Origin: Podochytrium sp. JEL0797
Lineage: Eukaryota > Chytridiomycota > Chytridiomycetes > Chytridiales > Chytriomycetaceae
Length of the DNA stretch: 25,676 nucleotides
Assembly: GCA_027596195.1 (NCBI GenBank)
Contig: JADGJG010000286.1
Location: forward strand, 1-25,676
Reading direction: 5' to 3'
Positions within the stretch are counted from its first letter, which is position 1; every line of letters begins with the position of its first letter. The notes beneath the pieces were generated by a model. It was given only the letters and a program-made list of their open reading frames with translations, had not been told where the DNA came from and searched no databases. Below, one piece after another: positions 17,884 through 25,676 of the stretch. The position numbers and the translations under genes are program-made.

Positions 17884-18296
17884 GTTTTTTCCGACCTGAC
17901 GAATTTACAATCCTTTTTATTTGGGTTGCATGGCCAATATGCCAAGCCTGCGTAATTTGCGCCTCGAGCCCCATTTTAATCTTAGAAAATGAAATTTTTG
18001 ATACCGCGAGGAAGTTTTTCAGTTCTTGACTCACTCTCAGCTCCTTCTCATTTTATACACGGTAAAAAGGAGAAATTGCAAGAGCCAAAACTGACTAATA
18101 GTTAAATTAATGGATTCCCTGAATATCATTTTATTATTAGTCTCTCTTTGATTAATTCTCCCAGGCAACTATCTTCCAAGACACTGCAGAATTTTTTCTC
18201 ACATGGGATGTGTCTTGAATTGTGTCTGAGTTGTGTCTCTTACGCATATTTTCAGGTGAGCTTCATTACGGGAAAGGCTGGTGGAAAACATCTTTT
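17884..18296. promoter_or_regulatory. Upstream region of the GPI protein gene
   Basis: AT-rich, with no gene. On the minus strand a TATAAAA-like word (TTTTATACAC on plus, about 18050) lies about 170 bp before the ATG, and AT-rich blocks (18100-18160) lie further up. It also contains the 3' flank of the minus-strand gene ending at 18297. Confidence 0.35.
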
Positions 18297-18720
18297 TTAA
18301 TAATTAAAATCTTCTCCCTCCACACATTCCTCCTCTTCCGATGTAATCGCTTCCTCCTCCAACATCTGATACAATGGCTTTTGAGAAGATGAAGATTCTA
18401 TAAAATGCTCCATTCATTTTTTAACGCTGCTTTTGCCAAATCAAACGCGCTTTTCGTTTTTTCGCTGATCACCGTCTTGAACGCAACCTCATACTCCATT
18501 TTGACTTGACCAACGGAACCTCAAACCCAACCCCAAACTGTCCCAGCGCCTCCTCGCTCGGAATCTGAAAAATCAGAATATCCACCGGGATGCGATCTCT
18601 GGCACCAGGGACGGTACATGGGAGAGCGATGCGGTACCCCTGAGGATATGGTGTGAGTGGTTTTTTCAACTCGCGACGCACTTGACCCGGCCGGGCAAGG
18701 CTTCTTAAACTTCGAAAGCG
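18297..18720 (-). pseudogene. Unrecognised gene split over three reading frames
   Basis: Minus-strand reading gives three consecutive protein-like segments, each in a different frame. The first has GYRIALPCTVPGARDRIPVD followed by ILIFQIPSEEALGQFGVGFE (about 18640-18515). The second has QVKMEYEVAFKTVISEKTKS and FDLAKAALKNEW (about 18510-18410). The third is SSSSQKPLYQMLEEE with an acidic end EGEDFNY before TAA (about 18400-18297). No plausible splice pair joins them; GT-AG pairs between them would be 27 nt or less, or out of phase. The second break lies in an A6 run. A possible 42-nt intron (GTGCGT...CCTCAG) lies before the first segment. Either a pseudogene or a gene hit by sequence errors. 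No family recognised. Confidence 0.4.
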
Positions 18721-18923
18721 GGCTGCGGTAGAGACTATGGATGAGTGAGTAGATAGAAAGGGACACGAGTAGGAACCGTCAAGAAATTGTATTCGAGAAA
18801 GGTTTTCCCTTCCTCTCCCCCAATGTATAAATTCAATTTCCCGAATATCCTCCGCAGAAGACAAGGAAGGAGGAGAAGGAGAATGGAGAAGGGAAATGGA
18901 GAAACGAAACAAGCAGATAAGAC

Positions 18924-18931
18924 AAAAAAAA
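18924..18931 (-). terminator. Pol III oligo-T terminator of U6
   Basis: Eight T on the minus strand directly after TTATA and the 3' hairpin of U6, as expected for polymerase III termination. Confidence 0.85.
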
Positions 18932-18989
18932 TATAACCGCCGAAGCGGCATCCACTCAAGTTAAGCGTGTCATCCTTACACAGGGAGCC

Positions 18990-19020
<31 letters not shown>

Positions 19021-19052
19021 CATATGTGTCACGTCGCATTTCCGAAGAAGTG
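18924..19052 (-). ncRNA. U6 spliceosomal snRNA
   Basis: The minus strand holds the invariant U6 core: AATTGGAACGATACAGAGAA, then GATTAGCATGGC (ACAGAGA box and AGC triad) and the internal stem-loop region CCTGTGTAAGGATGACACGC. The catalytic ACAGAGA starts at 19006. The 5' part folds as a small hairpin with a UUCG loop (TTC-TTCG-GAA, about 19048-19039). The 3' part is unusual: after the core it carries a perfect CCGC-TTCG-GCGG hairpin before the T-run. The 5' end is estimated to within about 5 nt. U6 forms the catalytic centre of the spliceosome with U2, in keeping with the many introns here. Transcription by RNA polymerase III is inferred from family knowledge; I see no clear TATA box at -30. 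Confidence 0.92.
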
Positions 19053-19380
19053 GACGGACAATTCATTATCTTTCCGGTAGGCGTTTTGTACTCGTTTGGG
19101 GGTTGGGACTGGACCGCTTTTGGGATTGCAACTGCGCATCTCAGAAAAATTTTCATGGCTGGTCCGAGGACCACTCATGAACAGAAACTACGGACCACAC
19201 ATCACTCTAGGGCGATGAATATTTGACTCTTCTGCCAATCAAGACATGAACGGTCAAGGAAGTGTGTCTCCGAGTCCGTCTGCCCGCACGGAGGCTTGGC
19301 GGAGGCTGAAACAATCAAAAACTCTATCAAAACCCACAGCTTGCGCCTCCTATCCCCATTCCTCATCTCCCATTCCCAAC
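19053..19380. promoter_or_regulatory. Divergent upstream region between U6 and the Cys-rich membrane protein gene
   Basis: No gene seen. It must hold the U6 promoter (minus) and the promoter of the gene at 19381 (plus). GATAAT lies 10-20 bp upstream of the estimated U6 start. The plus-strand frame open from 19246 enters the next gene but reads poorly before ATG 19381. Confidence 0.4.
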
Positions 19381-20807
19381 ATGCCCTCATTCAACTCGTG
19401 GATCATCACCCACATTGGTTTCCTCATCACCATGTCTCTGTTCATTTGGGTCTTTGTGACGCGGAATTTGCCAGAAATCAAGGACCGCTCGTTCCAGCAA
19501 ACCAATTGTAGAGCCACAAATACTTCAGTCGTGCCTCGATACTGTTGCAACTACAACTGCGATACCAATCGATGCTCCACTGCGCCGGCGGGGTCCCCTG
19601 GTTGCGGGGACTTGCAGAATCAAGCTCAGAGCCTCAATCCGGCCATGGTGAGACTTAAAGCCCCTCAATCTCGCTCTTGCTACTCAATCTTACCCTCCTC
19701 CGATAGTGCCCCGCCAACCCTCTTTCTCCAACGACACCAAACCCCAACTGCGCCCCCTCTGGATCCAACGCCGTTTGCGGAAACGGTTCGTATTGCTGTT
19801 TAACCCTCTGTCAAACATGCCAGAGCTGTTCTCAGACCTGCACGGGCTCCGGAAGTTCCCAATCTTGCTCGACTTCCTGCACGTCGTACCAATGCAACTG
19901 CTATTGCGCGAGTGGAACCAACAACATTGACTGCTCGTTGACGTGCAGTCAATGCTACACTGTGGTCATGAACGTGACTTATGCGCTTCAAGCGCTCGGA
20001 TCTTCTGGGGCGAGAGAGAACGCCACCATTTCGACGGACTTTGGCACGGATTTGTCGGGCGCCAACAATTTCGTGAATCAATACGCTGTTGTGGACGTTG
20101 GCACTGGGTTCACCTGTTTCTACGACCCCAACGACTATTCCAAGGTGCTCATCTCCATCGACTTCACCACAACGCCGTGGGTCTATTTTGGCCTCGTCAG
20201 CATCCTCTTTTACGCATTCATCATGGCCGAAACGTTTCTCAGTCTCGAAACGTTCTTGGAAGCCTTTGTGACCCTCAAAGGACCCTTGACCGCGTTCGAT
20301 ATCGCGTGGATGGCAACTATGTCGTTTTGGGTGGGTGTCGTTCTGCCGTTTGCGATTCTGATTCCGGTTGCGGTTGTGGGAAGGATATCGGAGTCTTCAA
20401 GGATGGGGTGTGTTTGTTCGGCGTTGGTGGTGACGTCGTTGGCGAATGCGCCGGTTGCGGTGTATTTTTTGCAAAGGGCTGTGGGGAGGAACGCGGCGAT
20501 GGCTGTGTATGCTGTCGGTGCGGTGCTTCCGCTGTGCATTTATTTGCCGATTCTGCTGTATGTGCGGTTTCTGGAGATTTTGGTTCTCTGGGCGGTGCAT
20601 GTTGTGGTTGCGGTTGGGTACGTGGTGAAGGTTGTGTTTGATGAGAAGCGGAGGCAGGCCAAAATGACGAGGAGGCCTGTGGGTGTCGATGCATTTGGGC
20701 AATCTGTTCCTTTGGACCAGATGTTCCCTCCGGAATATACGAGCGTGGAAGCGGAGGAGGGTGTTGTGGGTGGGGATCCAGCAGTCGCGTTTCACAAATC
20801 TTCTTAA
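19381..20807 (+). CDS. Cys-rich polytopic membrane protein (two exons)
   Basis: Exons 19381-19647 and 19707-20807, 455 residues. The 59-nt intron (GTGAGACT...CCGATAG) is phase 0. Residues about 6-27 are a hydrophobic segment (signal anchor or first helix). Residues 28-240 form an extracellular-type domain with more than 25 Cys, many in CxC, CC and CxxC spacings (YCCNYNCDTNRC, CGNGSYCCLTLCQTCQSC, YQCNCYC), and several Asn-X-Ser/Thr sites. Five further transmembrane helices follow at about 247-270, 287-315, 323-343, 353-375 and 377-398. A basic then acidic 57-residue tail ends the protein. The disulfide-rich ectodomain plus membrane bundle suggests a receptor, transporter or surface protein. 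I recognise no family. ATG 19381 has a good context (CAACATGC). Confidence 0.85.
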
Positions 20808-21024
20808 TTCCCCACCATCCTTCTTTTTACTATCCGCAATCTTTAAGTTTCTTTTCTTTAAACACTTCATAAATGTTTGTAGTATCATGTTAACTTCCGA
20901 ATCTTGACCCTCTTATGGCCTCGACCCCTACTTTTACGACTCCACCCATCCAAACCCCCCCCTTTCCTTACACCACCACATACACCTCCCCTGCCATTCA
21001 AACGATCGCTCGCATAAATACCAT
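20808..21024. other. Convergent 3' spacer
   Basis: Lies between the stops of the plus-strand gene at 20807 and the minus-strand gene at 21025. It is AT-rich at 20815-20890 with no AATAAA on plus. Nothing else seen; the plus-strand frame at 20915 is a shadow. Confidence 0.5.
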
Positions 21025-21957
21025 CTATTCACGATCATTTCTACCCTCCTCTCTCAAACCCCAAAACATCACTGCTGCCGCAGGTCCAACACCCCGCGCC
21101 AACACGCACATTGCAAAAACAGTTGCCAATCCGCTCTTGACACCCAACTCACTGGAATACACGAGCACCAAAAACTGACCAAACAGCACTCCTCCACCAG
21201 GCCCCACAGAACTCAGTTCACGCGCGATCGGGAATGTGTCCACATCGGGAAACAGCATTTGTGCCCACCAAAGCCCCGTTAATGCCACAGCGGCGACAAG
21301 ATAGACGGTTTGAGCATCCTGCGATGCTCGTCGCCTTTTCTGAATCTTTCCGTCACTTCCCAATCGAACTGTAGCGATTGCGTCATGAAACAGCACTGAG
21401 ACGAGCCATCCTGAGACATAGCAGAGTGTCCCCAACCATGGCCACTCGATCGGATCGCGATTCACGCCTTTCCATGCGTTCACCAGCACGAAAGCAACGA
21501 TTCCAACCAACACGCCGAGGACTTTCCCGCGCGCCAAAAACCCGCGCGGAGCAGCGGCTGTTTCGGAATGCGAATGGTGGGTTTGGTTGCAGTCGTGTTT
21601 CTGCTGGGCGGTGGTTTGGTTTGGAATGTGACCCACAGTTACGATGGCGTAACAGAGCCAGATACACGAAGCGATTTCAAAGTGTTTCCGCAGTGCGAAG
21701 GCGCCAAGAGTCCACAGGAAGAGGCCGATAGGGTTTCCTCCGATACGGCCAGATTCAATGAGCGAAAACAGGAGGAAGGCCACTTGGGTTGGGTTGAGTT
21801 GGACGGTGACATGTTCCGTCAAAGCCACATGACCAAAGGGGGATTGATTGGTTTGAAACACCTCATAAAGAGTTCCTGCCAGCAGAGCCAGAATGGCCAG
21901 GGAAGCCTGCGAGGAGGCGTTGTAAGGACCATACAGGATGCGATGCGAATCGACCAT
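21025..21957 (-). CDS. Polytopic membrane protein, unrecognised
   Basis: 310 residues from ATG 21957 (MVDSHRILYGPYNASSQ). Seven to nine hydrophobic segments are visible, for example LAILALLAGTLYEVF, IGLFLWTLGAFAL, CIWLCYAIVTVGHI, VLGVLVGIVAFVLV, TVYLVAAVALTGLWW and TVFAMCVLA. A His/Asn-rich loop lies at about 112-135 and a basic loop (KIQKRRR) at about 205. The frame stays open upstream to an ATG at 22212, adding 85 residues. That extension lies antisense to exon 1 and intron 1 of the arrestin-like gene and has no hydrophobic segments, so I prefer the shorter start. Function unknown; transporter or membrane enzyme are both possible. Confidence 0.72.
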   Translation of the reverse strand: MVDSHRILYGPYNASSQASLAILALLAGTLYEVFQTNQSPFGHVALTEHVTVQLNPTQVAFLLFSLIESGRIGGNPIGLFLWTLGAFALRKHFEIASCIWLCYAIVTVGHIPNQTTAQQKHDCNQTHHSHSETAAAPRGFLARGKVLGVLVGIVAFVLVNAWKGVNRDPIEWPWLGTLCYVSGWLVSVLFHDAIATVRLGSDGKIQKRRRASQDAQTVYLVAAVALTGLWWAQMLFPDVDTFPIARELSSVGPGGGVLFGQFLVLVYSSELGVKSGLATVFAMCVLARGVGPAAAVMFWGLREEGRNDRE

Positions 21958-21975
21958 TGGCGAGTTTTCTCGAAA

Positions 21976-24396
21976 ATGTTGGTGAAAATCAGGCCGGGTT
22001 TCTCGCGTGAGACACAGTTTGGCGATGGCTTTGTGTATGGCAGCCCGGGCCTGGGCCACGAGTCCGTGCATGTCCAGGGCATTGTCGAGGTGTCCTTCCC
22101 AGCAAGGATGCGGCGGGCACCGCACATTGAGGATCTGACCATTCAGCTGGAGGTGAGTGGAATTGACTGGTGGTGAACGATCACTTCCCATCCCAGCATG
22201 ATCACCTCCCATCCCATCCTAGTTCTCCCTTGTTTTTCTTGCTGTTCGCTTATTCACCTTTTTGACCATTTCAAACCATGTCGCTCAAATCAGGCCTTCG
22301 TCAAATACCCCAAAGAGCACAAGACATCGCCCCCCACCGCGCCCTTCGTTCTTCTCTCCAAAACAACCACCCTGGTCCACAACAACAAACACGCCGCAGC
22401 CCACGGCCCACCAACCACCATCGTCTCCGCGCCTTCCGTCAACTCCTCACCGCATCTCCGCACCATCGATTTCCCCTTCAGCTTCCCCATCACTCCCTCC
22501 GAACTCGCCCATCTTCCCCCCAGTATCCAACTCTCGCCTTGGGGCCCATACAACGGATCCCCCTTCGGGCTCAAATACTGTCTCCGAGTAGTGTGCAATT
22601 TCGCCATTGATTCCCTCATGCCGGACGACCTTTCGCTACGGTCTGGTGGCAGCGGGAGTGGAAGCAGTGGTGGATTTTTCGATGCGAGTTCGACTCCCTC
22701 AGTACAACATGTCACCGACACGCGTGTCATCACGTGGCCCTATTTCAAGGAATCGAATCTGCTGGCGGTCATGAAGAATGACATTTTGGAGTCCTGGGCG
22801 GAATTGAATGGGAGGGATGCGATCGCGTCGATGGATTCCAAGTCCGTCGAGGCTGTGAAGCAGTTGATTGGGAGGGGTCATGGGAATCCGATACGAAGGT
22901 TGGGTCGGTGCTCTCTCGTCGATTATGCACCTGTTGGGAGTGGCAAGAAGGTGGTGGTGGTTGGGAGTGGGGGGTGGCAGGGGGCTGTGGAATTTGAATC
23001 GGATACCATTTGTTATGGGGACCGAAGGCAGATCAAGTTTCAGATTTTGGAACCAGAGTATTATCGGGCAATGAAGAACGGACGCGAGTTAGATACAGCT
23101 GGCGAGCCTCAAATTGATACCCTGGTTGGCGACGCACTGAAGATTCGGCGAGGCATGGCGCACTTTGAACTCATTCTGGTAGAGTCGTGGAACTGGTTGG
23201 GGCTTGCCGAAAAGAATGGGAGTCGAGAAATCGCTCTCCTTGAAGTGACTGAGACAACGATTGAGGAATTTGGCGAAGAACAGCTGGTGAGTTTGCTGCT
23301 TCTTTCCCCCCCTCTGGCATTTGTATGCTAACGCACAAGACGAAAGGCATACATCAAATTCTCCGACTTTTTGCTTCCATCCATCCGCATTCCCAATGTA
23401 CAAGTCTCGCACAAACTCGTGTTTCGATTTCGAATCCCTCAATCTCCGATCCGCCCTGCCTCCCGCATTCCTGAATTCGATCCAGCCGGAATCATTCTGA
23501 ACAACTTGCCCAAAACCGAAATCAAATCTACCCCCGCCTCCGCCGTCAAGGCTCTCGCGAACGACGCCAACTCATTTTCAGATATCGAACAAATCATCAC
23601 TAGCGCACACATCCAAGTCGCCGCCTTCAGCCGCAATGAAGCCGACCTGCTCTTCACAGGCGCCACGAACCTCCCACAAACGATCCTCGACCTCTTGCCC
23701 CCCGGCTTTATTACCCACAACCGAGACCTCTACATGCGCTCCCCGAGCATTGCAAAAGATCTCTCCCTCCATTCACCCTCGTCCAACGTCGACAGGACAG
23801 ACAACCATAAACGAGGCTCCAAATCCACCCTCTCGTCCTCCTCTTCGTCCACCCACTCTTCCTCCTCCAAATCCAAATTCCACGTCCTCTTCGCCTCCAC
23901 CCCGCTCCTCTCGACCCCCACCGCCGCTTCTTCCTCCCGGGATACTATTGCAACACCAGCAAACACGTTCAAATCTACGAACCTCGGACGCACCCCGAGT
24001 CTTACGCGTACCATCTCCACAAACCGCCGGTTCGGACTCCTTACTCAGAAATCCTCCCAAAAGAACTCGGCGACACCAACCCCATCGCCGGCACCTGCCG
24101 CCACACCCCGTCGTTCCATGGACCTGCTGAACATGGCGTCATCTTCGCTGTCCTTGCGTGGAGCTGCTGCTGGTGCGGCTCCACTACCCCCACCCCCGCC
24201 GTTACCCGCCGTCCCGTCCATGTCTCTGCGGGGTCAGAACTCGGTGGTCGAGAGTTTGGTGGCGACACGGAGGAGTGCGAGTGTCACGAGTGCGACTGCG
24301 TCGACGTCGAGTACAGATCGGGGTGGGGGTGGGAAGTTGGTGAGTACGATGGATTTGGCGTTGTGCAATAATTTGTCAAAGAGCGGATTTTTGTGA
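21976..24396 (+). CDS. Arrestin-like protein (three exons)
   Basis: Exons 21976-22152, 22294-23286 and 23347-24396, 739 residues. Both introns are phase 0 (141 nt, GTGAGTGG...CAAATCAG; 60 nt, GTGAGTTT...GCTAACGC...GAAAG). Exon 1 has the arrestin N-terminal pattern (MLVKIRPGF...VYGSPG...VHVQGIVEVSF...IEDLTIQLE). Exon 2 continues with beta-strand pieces typical of the fold (LRTIDFPFSFPITPSELAHL, GLKYCLRVVCNFAI, RQIKFQILEPEYY), and exon 3 with VSHKLVFRFRI. The last 230 residues are Ser/Thr-rich and probably disordered, with a polyproline stretch (LPPPPPLPAVP). I see no PPxY motif. Fungal arrestins act as adaptors for endocytosis and ubiquitination of plasma-membrane proteins, so that role is inferred. 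An in-frame ATG at 21943 would overlap the divergent neighbour. Confidence 0.8.
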
Positions 24397-24455
24397 GGGA
24401 GAGGGCTGAGGGGAGGAGGGTTTATTTTGTTGGGATGTAGACTGTTTTGTGTAGA

Positions 24456-24461
24456 AATAAA
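24456..24461 (+). terminator. Polyadenylation signal of the arrestin-like gene
   Basis: AATAAA in an AT-rich stretch (AAATAAATATAAA) about 60 bp after the stop at 24396. Confidence 0.6.
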
Positions 24462-24559
24462 TATAAACGTGTTTAGGGAGGATCATGAAACCACTCATAT
24501 TCTTCAGCCCATTAGCCATGTTGAAGTCAATCCAATCGCCGTCCCCTCAGAACAACAGC

Positions 24560-25640
24560 TTTCATTGTGAAGTCTTTGAGAAAGTTGATAGGCTAGTTGC
24601 TAGTTGCTGCCGGAGGCGTCGCGATTCTTTTTCCTTAATTAATCAACTGAATTGCATCCCCAAAGGTCAAATCCACGCAGACACCTTTCAAAGATCGCCG
24701 AAAAATCAAACCCTACTCTTCCAAAACTGTCGAAACAACAAGTGTTATGCCTTGCTTTATGTCCTCTTCTTAAATGTGTTTGGACTTCTGCTTGACCAGG
24801 CCAAACATGACCTCAATTTGAGACACAGGCACAGTAGGCAGGCAAGAATACAACACGGATTCCAAGCGAGCACAAGTAGTAGAGGATGTCTGGGTGGCAG
24901 TGAATCTTGGCTCCGTCCAAAATCCAAAATGAAAGTGTGGCCCCAGGTAACAGTGAAAAAGGGAAGTTTTGCAGCACTCATTAACTTCTCAAACAGTAGC
25001 CTTTGGTTCGCAGCATATCTTGGTTGTTGAAGCTCACTTCGTCAAGAAAATCCAAGTTGTCGAGAAGCCAAGGAACAGCAAGCAAGTCGTTGGTGAATTT
25101 CTTGATGGCGAGTGGCTCCAACGACTTCCACGTAAAATGACCCCCCATAGAATAATCTCGGAAAAAACGAACGCCTCGCCTTGTCCAAGAGCATGGTGGG
25201 CTTCCGCTTGTACTCGTCCACCAACCAATTGCGCTTCAGAATTCTGACAGACAAAAAACCTAGACGGGGGGTCGCTCGCACCTTGTTGGGTCCTCCAATC
25301 ATCCAACGATTTGCGAACCTGGGCCCCCCGCTTCCAATTTCTCGAAGATGCAGTTAGCGAGTGGGCACCCGCGAGCGCGTTTCTAGCGCCAGAAAAAGTG
25401 CGGGATGCGCTTCCTTCACTTCGGGAATCTGCAGAAAGGGCGCTTCAAGCGCAGCCCTCGCCTTGTCGCTCAACCGCCCAAAGTAGTCCGTCGTCTTTTC
25501 GAACATTGGTTATGGCTCGGTAGTTGGTGTCGGTTGCAGTGGCTGGTTGAGGGCCACTTTGACGTAGTTGTTTCACCACCCCGCTCTTTTTCTTGAATAT
25601 TGGCACCTCTTCTGACGCCTCTCCTCTCCAATCTGAGATC
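24560..25640 (-). pseudogene. Decayed DDE transposase (Tc1/mariner-like, DDE_3 type)
   Basis: Read on the minus strand, the three catalytic neighbourhoods of a DDE transposase appear in order but in different frames. FLDEVSFNNQDM (about 25045-25010) holds the first Asp. FWILDGAKIHCHPDILYYL and GIRVVFLPAYC (about 24930-24840) hold the second Asp and the usual linker. QIEVMFGLVKQKSKH (about 24820-24780) holds the Glu. In-frame stops and frameshifts separate them, so no functional protein can be made. Upstream pieces (KRNWLVDEYKRKPTMLLDKA, about 25235-25175; LISDWRGEASEEVP further up) may be the N-terminal helix-turn-helix part. Terminal inverted repeats were not found; the element may run off the right edge. 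The family name rests on the motif order. Confidence 0.75.
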
Positions 25641-25676
25641 AAATAATAGACATGTTTCAAGGGGTTTGACGATCGG

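Noticed and set aside
18469..18951. Minus-strand 160-codon ORF starting at 18951
   Set aside because: Its first codons are the 3' hairpin and terminator of U6, so the start is false. Only its later part belongs to the three-frame gene.
21568..22176. Plus-strand 202-codon ORF as a whole
   Set aside because: Its first part is antisense to the membrane-protein gene. Only the last 59 codons (21976-22152) fit, as arrestin exon 1.
22147..22269. Alternative first exon and intron for the minus-strand membrane protein (MVKK, then an acceptor at 22147)
   Set aside because: Splice sites and phase would work, but the region is better explained as exon 1 and intron 1 of the arrestin-like gene on the other strand.
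24485..25030. Plus-strand 181-codon ORF
   Set aside because: Antisense to the decayed transposase; no protein-like features.

Overview
The window is nuclear DNA of a fungus, most likely a chytrid. This is inferred from several things seen together: short GT-AG introns of about 59-190 nt with CTAAC-like branch sites, a U6 snRNA gene, a fungal-type homeodomain protein, a GPI-anchored serine-rich wall protein, an arrestin-like protein, and F-box/plant-type LRR genes of the kind that expand in chytrids. Most real genes are spliced, so I joined exons by hand from splice sites, phase and family similarity.

Layout. 1-974 is a small element bounded by about 44-bp terminal inverted repeats. 975-3285 is poorly conserved DNA holding a repeat-bearing basic ORF (1333-1830, minus) and a spliced or decayed minus-strand gene (about 2271-3200). 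3286-6008 is a tandem duplication of an F-box/LRR gene: the first copy is intact and the second carries compensating indels. 6196-8102 (minus) is a three-exon homeobox gene. 8391-12059 (minus) is a seven-exon gene for a PP2A regulatory B'' subunit with a very long acidic/Ser-rich N-terminus. 12277-12621 and 13766-14368 (plus) encode small single-pass membrane proteins; between them is a degenerate tandem array derived from the 3' end of the first. 14568-15147 (minus) is a broken ankyrin-repeat relic. 15685-17883 (minus) is the GPI-anchored Ser-rich protein with 40-residue tandem repeats. 18297-18720 (minus) is an unrecognised gene split over three frames. 18924-19052 (minus) is U6 snRNA. 19381-20807 (plus) is a two-exon Cys-rich polytopic membrane protein. 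21025-21957 (minus) and 21976-24396 (plus) are a head-to-head pair, a polytopic membrane protein and a three-exon arrestin-like protein, with start codons only 18 nt apart. 24560-25640 (minus) is a decayed DDE (Tc1/mariner-like) transposase.

The genes form no operon or single pathway. They are a mix of regulators (homeodomain, PP2A B'', arrestin, F-box/LRR), surface and membrane proteins, one core spliceosomal RNA and mobile-element debris. I found no convincing new defence or biosynthetic system. The most interesting items are the overlapping divergent pair, the LRR copy with two compensated frameshift pairs, the gene-tail tandem array, the U6 3' hairpin and the Cys-rich membrane protein.
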